Positions 32,365 to 41,316 of a stretch of DNA of 64,000 nt are shown here, in pieces. The translations under genes were made by a program, and so were the position numbers. Each line of letters begins with the position of its first letter. Within the stretch, counting starts at the first letter, position 1. The notes beneath the pieces are model-generated. The model was given only the letters and a program-made list of their open reading frames with translations, was not told the origin of the DNA and made no database searches. The stretch lies in contig NZ_AP024851.1 in the NCBI RefSeq assembly GCF_024346675.1, forward strand, positions 868,001 to 932,000, in the 5' to 3' direction. The stretch comes from Photobacterium sanguinicancri (lineage in GTDB: Bacteria > Pseudomonadota > Gammaproteobacteria > Enterobacterales > Vibrionaceae).

Positions 32365-32451
32365 ATTTTTAATTCACCGTTTAAAACATCATAACGCATT
32401 GATTTATCAATAGGGTTGGAATAACAACAGCTTCCAAATACCTCAAGTAAA

Positions 32452-32479
32452 GAAGTGTCGATGTCGACATCGACACTTC
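32452..32479. promoter_or_regulatory. Perfect 28-bp palindrome plus adjacent inverted repeat (candidate FhlA upstream activating sequence)
   Basis: A 14-bp arm (GAAGTGTCGATGTC) is followed at once by its exact complement, with no loop, and contains TGTCGACA at 32462-32469. A second inverted repeat, TTCGTCAT (32477) with ATGACGAA (32490), adjoins it. The block lies about 100 bp upstream of the hydN -24 element and 35 bp beyond the hycI stop. It may therefore be both an upstream activating site and the hyf operon terminator. Confidence 0.65.
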
Positions 32480-32513
32480 GTCATCAGAAATGACGAACAC
32501 AAATAGCGGATAT

Positions 32514-32972
32514 TTATACCGCCGCAAAACCACCATTACCTTGCCAAGTCGGCAATGATTGATACACGGTTGTCACAGCGTCGCGCACCATGTCTGTCAT
32601 GGGGAACGAAAACGCAACTATGGCTGGCTGAATGCCAACAAAGGTGACTTCAGGCACAAAGGTTTCCAGCTCTTCAATCAAGAAATTAAGCGGCAAGCAA
32701 TGGGTCGACATAATGAACATTTCAGCAATTTGATCAGGTTCAATAATCCTGATCTCCCCTGCTTTCTCGCCAATTTCGGCGGCATCGATGATTAAGACAC
32801 GCGCGGGGGATAGTTCTCTGATCTGATGAACATAGTTTTCAGGGGCACTGCCACCATCAATCACAACCCAATCGGCCACCGGATTTTGCTGCATCATTTC
32901 CGCTAATAGCGGGCCAGCGCCATCGTCACCCATCATGCTGTTGCCAACGGTTAATACGATATTTTTGCTCAT
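32514..32972 (-). CDS. hycI: Hydrogenase maturation endopeptidase HycI
   Basis: Nickel-dependent protease that removes the C-terminal tail of the hydrogenase large subunit after Ni insertion. The 152-residue product has the family N-terminus VLTVGNSMMGDDGAGP, with the conserved Asp/Glu nickel ligands, DGGSAPEN and the STHCLPLNFLIEEL segment. The expected target is HyfG in the same operon. Its start overlaps the hyfJ stop by one base. It is the last gene of the hyf operon. Confidence 0.92.
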   Translation of the reverse strand: MSKNIVLTVGNSMMGDDGAGPLLAEMMQQNPVADWVVIDGGSAPENYVHQIRELSPARVLIIDAAEIGEKAGEIRIIEPDQIAEMFIMSTHCLPLNFLIEELETFVPEVTFVGIQPAIVAFSFPMTDMVRDAVTTVYQSLPTWQGNGGFAAV

Positions 32973-33415
32973 TAGCGACTTCTCACCATTAAATACATTG
33001 TGGGTTCGTGGTAAATCTCGGTCAGTACTTCAATCAATCCTGCGGTTAAGGCTTGTTGCTTTTCATCTTGCTCTTCAACAGGAATGTTCGAGAAAGCCCC
33101 CGCTAGCATGTGAAGATGATCGGGATAAATGGTGATTTCACCAAAGATGAAAAAGCCCGCCATCTTTCGGTAGGCTTCACTCTCTTTAGGTAACTTCTCT
33201 ACCCAAGCTTTGTATTCGTCTCTGGTGCATTGCAATACGGTTTTCAAGCAATCGACGACACCAAGGTGGTGACCAATAGCAAGGCTGTAATACAACACTT
33301 GCTTGGCTTCTTCGGGTACATCATATTGCTCATCAACAAACTTACGGCTAAGCGCATAAAACATGACATTGTCAGCTTTTAGCGCTTGTTCGGCCTCTTT
33401 TACTTCTTCTGACAT
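32972..33415 (-). CDS. hyfJ: Formate hydrogenlyase assembly protein HyfJ/HycH
   Basis: A 147-residue member of the HycH/HyfJ family, needed for maturation of the hydrogenase large subunit in E. coli hydrogenase 3. It is recognised by YSLAIGHHLGVVDCLK, FFIFGEITIYPDHLHML and the C-terminal MYLMVRSR. Exact biochemical role is unknown. It lies 8 bp after hyfI and overlaps hycI by one base, indicating coupling. Confidence 0.88.
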   Translation of the reverse strand: MSEEVKEAEQALKADNVMFYALSRKFVDEQYDVPEEAKQVLYYSLAIGHHLGVVDCLKTVLQCTRDEYKAWVEKLPKESEAYRKMAGFFIFGEITIYPDHLHMLAGAFSNIPVEEQDEKQQALTAGLIEVLTEIYHEPTMYLMVRSR

Positions 33416-33423
33416 ACTGGCCT

Positions 33424-34323
33424 CTAATCCGTCACGAGTTCAGTCGATTCAGACTGCTTAGTCTTCTCTGCGCTTTTCGTAGCACTATTAGGCGTAGCAC
33501 TACTCTGTGTCGCACCACTTGCTGGTTCACCGATTGATTGCCCGCTCATGTGGGCAAGTGAAACGCGGTACAAACTTTCGATAATTTCATGCAGACGAGG
33601 ATCGTTTTTTTCGACCATAAACTGGTTCACTTTGCTATCAACATCGTCTGGGGTACAACTCACTAGCAAATCCATAAATTCATCAGCAATTTGCTGACCA
33701 TGGCGATACCCAGCTAAAAGACGCGCTTCGCGTTCAATCAACACTTTTAGCTCCAGTGGGATCCCCGTATGTTTCAAGGTGACTCGCTCTGTTGGGTCTT
33801 CAAAATGCACTTCAGCTTTGAGTTTTTGATCAAGCAAACCTAACGCCATCGCGAACCCATAAATGGTTGCCGCAGGTGTTGGTGGACAGCCCGGAATATA
33901 AACATCAACGGGAATGATCTTATCCGTCCCGCCCCACACGCCATAAAGGTCGTGGAAAATACCGCCATCACAGCCACAAGCGCCGTAAGACACCACGATT
34001 TTTGGATCAGGTGCCGCTTCATAAGCACGCAGTGCAGGCATTCGCATTGGGCGGGTCACTGCCCCCGTAAACAGCAAAATATCGGCATGACGCGGTGAAG
34101 CCACCACCTTGATACCAAAGCGCTCGGTATCAAATACGGGGGTGGTTGCGGCAAAAATTTCAATTTCGCAGGCGTTACAGCCCCCACAGTCAACCCGATA
34201 CACATACGCCGAGCGCTTAATATCATTCAGCAAGGTACTTTTTAATTTCGCGGCATGAGGATCAAGCTCAAGCGGCTGAGCCGCCGTATGGGCAGTGCCG
34301 ACAATTTTCTTAATTCCTTTCAT
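33424..34323 (-). CDS. hyfI: Hydrogenase-4 small subunit HyfI, with extended C-terminus
   Basis: Electron-transfer small subunit that carries the [4Fe-4S] cluster next to the NiFe site. Cluster ligands appear in [21 protein letters not shown] and YIPGCPPTP. The 299-residue protein is about 45 residues longer than E. coli HyfI because of a Ser/Thr/Ala-rich tail containing five-residue SAT repeats and a charged end. The tail is absent from the core fold and may be disordered. It overlaps hyfH by 14 bases and is followed after 8 bp by hyfJ. Confidence 0.94.
   Translation of the reverse strand: MKGIKKIVGTAHTAAQPLELDPHAAKLKSTLLNDIKRSAYVYRVDCGGCNACEIEIFAATTPVFDTERFGIKVVASPRHADILLFTGAVTRPMRMPALRAYEAAPDPKIVVSYGACGCDGGIFHDLYGVWGGTDKIIPVDVYIPGCPPTPAATIYGFAMALGLLDQKLKAEVHFEDPTERVTLKHTGIPLELKVLIEREARLLAGYRHGQQIADEFMDLLVSCTPDDVDSKVNQFMVEKNDPRLHEIIESLYRVSLAHMSGQSIGEPASGATQSSATPNSATKSAEKTKQSESTELVTD
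33475..33519 (-). repeat. Three 15-bp units in the hyfI tail
   Basis: Three degenerate 15-bp units around GTAGCACTA encode [15 protein letters not shown]-like pentapeptides in the C-terminal extension. The unit length matches the choV repeats. Confidence 0.7.
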
Positions 34324-34891
34324 CTGACACTTCCTTATTTAATTGCTTGGCATGGAGAACATTTTTACCAAGCAAAATATTGCCACCGTCCAGCATGTTT
34401 TGTTTACGACGACAATCAGGACAGGTTTCAAGCTGCTGACGACGCACTTCAAACTGCTCTTCACTCATACCGCCCTGTTTTAATAAGTCCAAGGCATATT
34501 CAACCGCTTTCCGCGGCGCAAAACCGATACCGCACTCACGACATTGAGTAAGAGAAAAATTTGCTTCTTGATACAGATCTTTTTTATTAGTGACTGCCAG
34601 CTCAAACTCTTTCGATAACTTGATCGCTTGGGTTGGGCACACTTCTTCACAGCGACCACAGAAAATGCAGCGAGCAATGGATAACTGCCAACGACGAGTT
34701 CCTTGTTCGGCATCAGTTTCCATAATCAACGCATTAGCTGGGCACGCACGCGTACAGGCAGCGCAAGCAATACACTGCTCTGGGTTATATTCAGGTTTAC
34801 CACGAAAATCGTCACTCACTTCAAGCGGTGCAAAAGGATACTTTGTCGTACTTTCGCCGGCTTTAATGATGGTTTTTATTAATTTAAACAT
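34310..34891 (-). CDS. hyfH: Hydrogenase-4 iron-sulfur subunit HyfH
   Basis: Complex-I-like NuoI-type ferredoxin linking HyfI to HyfA. The 193-residue product has two [4Fe-4S] motifs, [12 protein letters not shown] and [12 protein letters not shown], and two extra cysteine pairs near the C-terminus (CRECG and CPDCRRKQ) that may bind a metal. It lies 11 bp after hyfG and overlaps hyfI by 14 bases. Confidence 0.94.
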   Translation of the reverse strand: MFKLIKTIIKAGESTTKYPFAPLEVSDDFRGKPEYNPEQCIACAACTRACPANALIMETDAEQGTRRWQLSIARCIFCGRCEEVCPTQAIKLSKEFELAVTNKKDLYQEANFSLTQCRECGIGFAPRKAVEYALDLLKQGGMSEEQFEVRRQQLETCPDCRRKQNMLDGGNILLGKNVLHAKQLNKEVSDERN

Positions 34892-34902
34892 CTCTTAGCC
34901 TC

Positions 34903-36642
34903 CTACTTGAGTGGTGAGTTTTTCCGCTCAATGCCATAACGTTCTATTTCTTTGTAAGACACTGTGGTCGACTTGCGTTTTTTGGTATCCACCAGCGTCA
35001 CACGGTCGGTACAGGAGTAGCATGGATCCAAACTACCTATGATAAGTGGCGCATCAGAGACAGTGTTACCGCGTAACATATAACGTAACGTCGGCCAGTT
35101 GGCGTATGTTGCTGCACGACAACGCCAGCGGAACAGTTTTTGGTTATCCCCCGTCATACTCCAGTGAACGTTTTCACCACGCGGTGCTTCAGTGAAACCA
35201 AGGGCAAATTTGTTCGGGGTATAGGTAAAGCCTTCTGTCAACAAGGCGCCACTCGGTAAAGTGTCTAACCCGTATTCGATAATATTGAGTGAATCAAATA
35301 CTTCTTTTATCCGCACCATCACCCTAGATTGCACATCTCCGCCATCAAAGGCTTGCAGCTCGAACGGTACATCGCCATAAGCTTCAAGCGATTGCTGGTG
35401 AACAATACGTGCATCACGCTTAAAACCACTACCGCGGATCAATGGCCCGACTGGGCTGTAATCACGGGCGATATCTTTAGATAAGATCCCAACCCCAACG
35501 ATACGTTGTTCAATGTTTGGCGTGCTAAGCAGCATATCGACCAAACCTTTAAACTCTTGGCGTACCTGGCGAACCAGTGCAATCCCTTTAGCACGGTGTG
35601 ATTGCAAAATATCGCGACGAACACCACCAATCAGGTTCAAACCATAGGTTTTACGGGCGCCCGTTAAGAGCTCTGCCATTTCCATGGTTTTTTCACGAAC
35701 ACGGAAGAACTGCATAAAGCCCGTATCAAAGCCCACAAAGTGACTCGATAATCCGATGTTCAGCATGTGGCTATGTAAACGCTCCACTTCCAGTAATACG
35801 GTACGGATCATTTTCGCCCGTGCTGGTACTGGGATATCCAAGGCGTTTTCAACTGAATTGCTATAACCCACGCTATGGGTGAAGCCACAAATTCCACACA
35901 CGCGGTCAGTCAGAAATGCGACCTCATTATAGCCCATACGGGTTTCAGCCAGCTTTTCCATCCCACGGTGGACATAGAACATGCGGTAATCCGCATCGAC
36001 AATGTCTTCACCATCAACGAATAAGCGAAAATGCCCCGGTTCATCAGACGTAATGTGCAATGGACCAACTGGCACAATGCGGTTTTTATCATCACCTAGT
36101 TGATTATCGAACTTATAGGTTTCCGTTTCTGTGGTCGGCATCGGACGTTGACGATAATCCATCGCATCTTTTCTCAAAGGGTGAAGGTCGTCAGGCCAAT
36201 CATCGGGTAAAACCAAGCGGCGCTCATCGGGCAGGCCTACTGGACGCAAACCATACATGTCACGTACTTCACGTTCGCCCCACACCGCGGCAGGGATCAC
36301 AGGAGTAATTGATGGGAATTCTTGGCTCACCGCATCGACTAATACCTTGACCGTCACCCAACTTTTAACTTCACCTTCCATCGACATTGCGTGGTAAACA
36401 GCAAAATGGCCGTTAAGCGAGCGCTCGTCATTACCGAAAGAAACAGTAAGCCAACCACCTTGGTCGTAGTACAACCACTTCATCACATCGATCAACGCCG
36501 TCGCTTTTACCGTAATCGTGACTTGATTATGGGTTTGCCATTCTTCATCGATAATGGCGCTAGGAAAGAATTGGCGAACGCCTGCGATATAGCCGTAGCC
36601 CTGCTTGTTATTTTGTTTAGTATTGAGTTCTAAAGTATCCAC
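34903..36642 (-). CDS. hyfG: Hydrogenase-4 [NiFe] large subunit HyfG
   Basis: Catalytic large subunit (group 4a) fused to a NuoC-like N-terminal domain. The N-terminal nickel motif is RVCGICGFTHS and the C-terminal one is DPCYSCTDR. A 32-residue tail ending RKNSPLK follows, which HycI should remove after the Arg of CTDR. The GTG at 36642 gives 579 residues, near E. coli HyfG; a TTG nine codons upstream would overlap hyfF further. Ribosome-binding signal (AGAGAG) is modest. Sequence similarity to E. coli HyfG runs the full length. Confidence 0.94.
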   Translation of the reverse strand: MDTLELNTKQNNKQGYGYIAGVRQFFPSAIIDEEWQTHNQVTITVKATALIDVMKWLYYDQGGWLTVSFGNDERSLNGHFAVYHAMSMEGEVKSWVTVKVLVDAVSQEFPSITPVIPAAVWGEREVRDMYGLRPVGLPDERRLVLPDDWPDDLHPLRKDAMDYRQRPMPTTETETYKFDNQLGDDKNRIVPVGPLHITSDEPGHFRLFVDGEDIVDADYRMFYVHRGMEKLAETRMGYNEVAFLTDRVCGICGFTHSVGYSNSVENALDIPVPARAKMIRTVLLEVERLHSHMLNIGLSSHFVGFDTGFMQFFRVREKTMEMAELLTGARKTYGLNLIGGVRRDILQSHRAKGIALVRQVRQEFKGLVDMLLSTPNIEQRIVGVGILSKDIARDYSPVGPLIRGSGFKRDARIVHQQSLEAYGDVPFELQAFDGGDVQSRVMVRIKEVFDSLNIIEYGLDTLPSGALLTEGFTYTPNKFALGFTEAPRGENVHWSMTGDNQKLFRWRCRAATYANWPTLRYMLRGNTVSDAPLIIGSLDPCYSCTDRVTLVDTKKRKSTTVSYKEIERYGIERKNSPLK

Positions 36643-36646
36643 TCGC

Positions 36647-38239
36647 TTATCTCTCTTTATGTAGGGCAACAGAAGATGGGGTTGTATCGACTGAAACAGA
36701 TGGCTGCATTTGCCAAGGTAGGTTTAAGGCATCGATCATGGTTTCTTCTTGGCTATCAAGTACCACCAAGGCCGCGCGATCTAAACCGTGCAGAATAGGC
36801 TTAGGAATATGGGTTCCCATTACCAGCATGAGTACAATCAGTACAATCATTGGTGCCAAGGTCATCACGCCCAGTTCGCCTTTTTCAACCAACTCAGGTT
36901 TTGGCCCCAGTACACACCCCGCCACCATGCGCGCAAGCCCTGCTAACACCACGGTCAGTAAGAACAAGAGCACCACCGTCATCATCGTGTGATTGCTACC
37001 AATACCTGCTGTCACCACCATGAATTCACTGATGAATAAGTTAAATGGCGGTACACCACCTAGCGCCAATGCGCCCATGCCCATCAATACACCTGTGATA
37101 GGGGCGACTTTTAAGACCCCTTTCACTGTATCCATGTCACGGGTGCCGTATTTCAACAAGATATTGCCCGAGCCACAGAACATCAGGGTTTTACCCAAGC
37201 TGTGGTTAATCACATGCAATAGCCCTGCTAAAATCCCTAAAGGGCCAAGCGCGATCGCCAGCGTGATCAGCCCCATGTTCTCGACACTCGAATAGGCGAG
37301 TAAGCGTTTAAGGTCGCGCTGGGTAATAATGAAGAATGCCGCAACAGCCACCGACATAAAGCCAAACACCATCATCAGCATTTGCGGAAACTGCGGACCA
37401 ATCGCTTTTACTGTGATGATGTAATAACGCAGGATGACCAATAATGCACAGTTAAGTAGACCCGCAGACAACAAGGCACTGACAGGGCTTGGCGCTTCGG
37501 AGTGCGCATCGGGTAGCCACGCATGCATTGGGAATAGACCGGTTTTAGTACCAAACCCAATCAAAATGAAGATGAATGAGATATGGACCAAGGTCGGATC
37601 CAGCAAGTTGGCGTGTTGATGAATTTCAGTCCAGAAAATCGCTGTTGATGGGTCGCTAAACACAGCCGCTGCATTGGAGTACGCCATGATCGAGCCAAAC
37701 AGCCCAAATGCCACACCGACACTACAGATGATGATGTATTTCCACGCCGCTTCCAGCGATGAACGTTGACCGTATAAACCGACTAAGAACACCGAACTGA
37801 TAGTGGTTGCTTCAATCGCCACCCACATCATGATCACGTTATTCGCAGTAACTGCCACCAGCATAGTGGCGAGAAAGAAGTTAAATAAGCCGTAGTACAG
37901 CGCGACTTTCTTCGCCGATAACTCCCCTTCTTTAAACTCATGGCCGATATAGCCAATCGAATAAAAACCGGTTAATAGCCCGACTAAAGCCAGTAAAGCA
38001 GTAAACAACGCTGATAAGCTGTCTAAGTACAGCCATTGATGAGCCGCAAATATAGGACCATCGATAAACACATCCGCAGCCAGCGTCCACGAAATCGCCA
38101 ACACAGCCAGCATGCTAATAACATGTGCTCCGATGGCTAATTGCCTTAACCCCTTACCTCCCCAATAAGAGAGAAAAGAGACAATCCCAGCCACAAACGG
38201 CACAGCCAGCAGCAACGGGAGTAAAAGTGTAGAAGACAT
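36647..38239 (-). CDS. hyfF: Hydrogenase-4 membrane subunit HyfF (NuoL/M/N-like)
   Basis: Antiporter-like membrane subunit of 530 residues with about 14 helices, homologous to the proton-pumping subunits of complex I. Conserved segments are IEATTISSVFLVGLY with the key Glu, GLFPMHAWLPDAHSEAPSPVSALLSAGLLN with its Lys/His-containing helix, and LLAYSSVENMG. HyfF with HyfD distinguishes the Hyf complex from hydrogenase 3 and suggests ion translocation. It lies 5 bp after hyfE. Confidence 0.94.
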   Translation of the reverse strand: MSSTLLLPLLLAVPFVAGIVSFLSYWGGKGLRQLAIGAHVISMLAVLAISWTLAADVFIDGPIFAAHQWLYLDSLSALFTALLALVGLLTGFYSIGYIGHEFKEGELSAKKVALYYGLFNFFLATMLVAVTANNVIMMWVAIEATTISSVFLVGLYGQRSSLEAAWKYIIICSVGVAFGLFGSIMAYSNAAAVFSDPSTAIFWTEIHQHANLLDPTLVHISFIFILIGFGTKTGLFPMHAWLPDAHSEAPSPVSALLSAGLLNCALLVILRYYIITVKAIGPQFPQMLMMVFGFMSVAVAAFFIITQRDLKRLLAYSSVENMGLITLAIALGPLGILAGLLHVINHSLGKTLMFCGSGNILLKYGTRDMDTVKGVLKVAPITGVLMGMGALALGGVPPFNLFISEFMVVTAGIGSNHTMMTVVLLFLLTVVLAGLARMVAGCVLGPKPELVEKGELGVMTLAPMIVLIVLMLVMGTHIPKPILHGLDRAALVVLDSQEETMIDALNLPWQMQPSVSVDTTPSSVALHKER

Positions 38240-38244
38240 GAATA

Positions 38245-38901
38245 TTACCCCTTTAACGTAGTGAGTTGCTGGGCATCCAAGGTATGTAACTTGGTGTAAA
38301 TCTGCCTAACCAGAATAATCATGAAGATCACCGCAAACACCGCATCAATGGTGACGCCAATCTCCACCAGCCCAGGGGCTTTATTGGCAAGCAGTGCCAA
38401 AGTCAGTGACGAACCGTTTTCCATCAAGCAATAACCAAACAGCTGCTTGAGGATGTTTCGTTGGCTGACAATACACAGTAACCCTAAGAAGAAGTGACCT
38501 AGCGATACCGCCAATGCCGGTTTTAAATGTGCAACCAAAGGAAGCTGCACAGATTCCACCGCCAAGAAGCTCAGTAAGGTGATCACCCCACCAATAATGA
38601 CCAACCACGCAAAGTGGATAACGGGCTTATTGGCTTCAGCGTCATACATCTTGCTAAAGGCGTAATACAGCAGCGCAGGCAGTGCGATCACCTTGGTAAT
38701 AAAGGCCGTGATCGACCAGTGATAAAGTTGCGGCGCATCCACGGTATTGGCGATAGCAACAAAGGTCAGCACCAAAACAAATGACTGTAGCGAGTACAGC
38801 ATCGCCACTACCCGCGGCTTGTTGACCCCAATTACCATCAAGGAGGTAACGATCAACAGCCCGGCTAGATTATTAATTACAATTTCTCCATTCATCGTCA
38901 T
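38245..38901 (-). CDS. hyfE: Hydrogenase-4 membrane subunit HyfE (NuoK-like)
   Basis: A 218-residue protein of about six or seven helices. It is specific to Hyf-type complexes and carries a NuoK-like region. Typical segments are LYHWSITAFITKVIALPALLYY and GYCLMENGSSLTLALLANKAPGLVEIGVTID with a membrane Glu. It lies 3 bp after hyfD and 5 bp before hyfF. A second ATG two codons downstream is an alternative start. Confidence 0.92.
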   Translation of the reverse strand: MTMNGEIVINNLAGLLIVTSLMVIGVNKPRVVAMLYSLQSFVLVLTFVAIANTVDAPQLYHWSITAFITKVIALPALLYYAFSKMYDAEANKPVIHFAWLVIIGGVITLLSFLAVESVQLPLVAHLKPALAVSLGHFFLGLLCIVSQRNILKQLFGYCLMENGSSLTLALLANKAPGLVEIGVTIDAVFAVIFMIILVRQIYTKLHTLDAQQLTTLKG

Positions 38902-38904
38902 TCC

Positions 38905-40344
38905 TTAACTCAGCCAATTAGAGGCAATAAAGCTCGAACAGAAAGACATAATGATCAGAATGATCAGTACGGCACTCATGGAGCGAGGAAGAGGTGTAGC
39001 CGTGGCGACGGCCTCTGAAGGTTCACCAACAACAGTTTTACCGAACCAGTACAAGATCCAACCAAAGCTCGCGACCGATTCAACCAAAGCCAAGATCATC
39101 ACAGGCATCAACCAGCTATGTTCGCTAGATAAGGTGAAACCCGCGGCAAACAGTGGGAATTTACTGAAGAAACCATTGAACGGCGGCACACCCGTGATAG
39201 CCAAGGCGGCCACGCAGAAACCTACCGCTAATAATGGCGATTTCTTCACGATACCGCGCAGTGCTGGCAGCATACGCGTACCGCAGGTATAACTCAGCGC
39301 ACCCGCCACCAAGAAGAACAAGCTCTTCGCAAAGGCATGGTTAAAGATGTACGTCACCCCACCTTCGAAAGCGAGGTCGGAACCAAAGACAGATAGCGAC
39401 AACGCAAGGAAGATATAAGCCAACTGTGTAATCGTGGAGTACGCCAGCAGACGCTTCATATCGGTTTGTGGTAAGTACATGATGAAGCCGTAGATCAAGG
39501 TGATCATCGCCCCTGTCACACCTATCACCCCGATCACTTCAGGAATGTCTCCCCCCGACATAATCGCGCGCGCAAAGATATACACGCCCACTTTCACCAT
39601 GGACGCGGCATGCAAATAAGCACTGACAGGCGTTGGCGCATTCATCGCATCGGGTAACCAAACATGCAGCGGTAACTGAGCTGATTTACCCCATGCCGCC
39701 ATCAAGATGCCTAAGAACACGATGGTTTTGGTTTCTGGCGATAGCGAAGCCAAAGCGGATAACGAGAACGTCCCCGTTTCTTTGAACACAAACGCAGCCG
39801 CCACAAACAAACCAATCGAAGCAACGTGAGTCACCAGTAAGGCTTTGAGTGCCGCTTTAAGCGATGTCGGTTTTTGGTAGTAGCCAATCAACGACCAAGA
39901 ACAGGCCCCTGTAATTTCAAAGAACAGCAACTGACCGAGAATGGTCGACGACAGTACTAAACCCGCCATTGCACCGATAAATATCAGCAAAAAAGCGTAG
40001 TAACGTGGCAAACCTTCATGGGGGTGTTCACGGTTGCCTTCGGTCATGTAGCCTAGCGAATAAATGCTAACCAACAGCCCCAGCACTACCACCGCCACTG
40101 CGATTAAGGTGCTGACTTTATCTATGGTTAAGCCAAATATTTCCGTTTGGGAAAACATGACCAGTTGATAAGTAACGCTGGTTTCGCCACTGTTAAAAAA
40201 GGTCGCGGCTAATATCAGCGTACCGAGCGAGGCAAGTGCAGCGAATAGCTGACACACCCACTTCGCCGCCTGCCGAGGCACTAAGACTGTGATGATCGCC
40301 CCTAAAAAGGGAACGAAAATCGTTAATAGAGCAATAATATCCAT
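38905..40344 (-). CDS. hyfD: Hydrogenase-4 membrane subunit HyfD (NuoL/M/N-like)
   Basis: Second antiporter-like subunit, 479 residues and about 14 helices. Landmarks are LLFFEITGACSWSLIGYYQKP with the conserved Glu, KSAQLPLHVWLPDAMNAPTPVSAYLHAASMVK with membrane Lys and His, and LLAYSTITQLAYIFLAL. With HyfB and HyfF it gives three antiporter-like modules, as in complex I. It lies 18 bp after hyfC. Confidence 0.94.
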   Translation of the reverse strand: MDIIALLTIFVPFLGAIITVLVPRQAAKWVCQLFAALASLGTLILAATFFNSGETSVTYQLVMFSQTEIFGLTIDKVSTLIAVAVVVLGLLVSIYSLGYMTEGNREHPHEGLPRYYAFLLIFIGAMAGLVLSSTILGQLLFFEITGACSWSLIGYYQKPTSLKAALKALLVTHVASIGLFVAAAFVFKETGTFSLSALASLSPETKTIVFLGILMAAWGKSAQLPLHVWLPDAMNAPTPVSAYLHAASMVKVGVYIFARAIMSGGDIPEVIGVIGVTGAMITLIYGFIMYLPQTDMKRLLAYSTITQLAYIFLALSLSVFGSDLAFEGGVTYIFNHAFAKSLFFLVAGALSYTCGTRMLPALRGIVKKSPLLAVGFCVAALAITGVPPFNGFFSKFPLFAAGFTLSSEHSWLMPVMILALVESVASFGWILYWFGKTVVGEPSEAVATATPLPRSMSAVLIILIIMSFCSSFIASNWLS

Positions 40345-40362
40345 AACTTTTCTCTCTGCTCC

Positions 40363-41316
40363 CTATAAACCAGTGAGGAAAAAGATAAACGCTAATACCG
40401 CGATACCAAATCCCACCCAAGTCAGGTGATGCGTTTTCAAGAATCGAGTTCGTGCCACGCTGTTTTCAATTACGCCAGCCACCAAAAATACGACGAACAA
40501 TTTCAGCATTAAGATCCCCGTAGCCGAGGCTAATGCAGGAAATGTCAGTGACGTGGCTTTACCAAACGGAATGAAAATCGCGAGGAATAGCTGAGCAACC
40601 ACCAGTTGTTTTAGACCAAGGCCAAGTTTGACCATGGCTAAACCAGAACCGGCGTACTCTGTGATTGGCCCTTCTTGCAGCTCTTGCTCGGCTTCTGCAC
40701 AGTCAAACGGCAACTTACCCATTTCGATAAAGATCACGAATGCACAAGCAATCCCCGCTAATACTGTTGCGCCAGGGGCTGCCCATGTCTCGGTTGCCAT
40801 ATGATTACTGATGTAACCAAGGTCAGAGGTGCCCACTACCAATGCCATCGTAAAAATGGACAGCATCAAAATCGGCTCTACCAGCACACCCAGTGTCAGT
40901 TCACGGCTAGAACCGATCCCTGAAAACATGCTGCCTGAATCTAACCCCGCTAACGCAAAGAAGAAGCGGAAGATGGCAAACAAATAGATATCGGTGATCA
41001 CATCGCCTGCAATTGGAAATGGCGAGTAATTAGTCACCGTTGGCAGCGCCATACCAATCAACAACATAGTGATGATCAGTACCGATGGCATGATTTTGAA
41101 AATCACCCCCGACGGTGTTGGCGCTACTTCTTGGCGACGAAGTAACTTAAAGATATCTCGGTAGTCTTGCAGTACACCCGGCCCCTGACGTGAGTGCATT
41201 TTGGCGCGAAGAACACGCGAAAAGCCTGTCACAAGGGGGGCGAGCCCCAGCATGATTAATGCCTGAACGATAGCTAACGCAATCAGCTCAGGACTTGGCA
41301 TCTCAAGCCCTTGCAT
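40363..41316 (-). CDS. hyfC: Hydrogenase-4 membrane subunit HyfC (NuoH-like)
   Basis: A 317-residue NuoH-homologous subunit with about eight helices, forming the junction between the soluble arm and the membrane arm. Typical stretches are HSRQGPGVLQDYRDIFKLLRR, IEMGKLPFDCAEAEQELQEGP and FADVIENSVARTRFLK-like (VAGVIENSVARTRF). Start and hyfB stop overlap by one base. Confidence 0.94.
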   Translation of the reverse strand: MQGLEMPSPELIALAIVQALIMLGLAPLVTGFSRVLRAKMHSRQGPGVLQDYRDIFKLLRRQEVAPTPSGVIFKIMPSVLIITMLLIGMALPTVTNYSPFPIAGDVITDIYLFAIFRFFFALAGLDSGSMFSGIGSSRELTLGVLVEPILMLSIFTMALVVGTSDLGYISNHMATETWAAPGATVLAGIACAFVIFIEMGKLPFDCAEAEQELQEGPITEYAGSGLAMVKLGLGLKQLVVAQLFLAIFIPFGKATSLTFPALASATGILMLKLFVVFLVAGVIENSVARTRFLKTHHLTWVGFGIAVLAFIFFLTGL

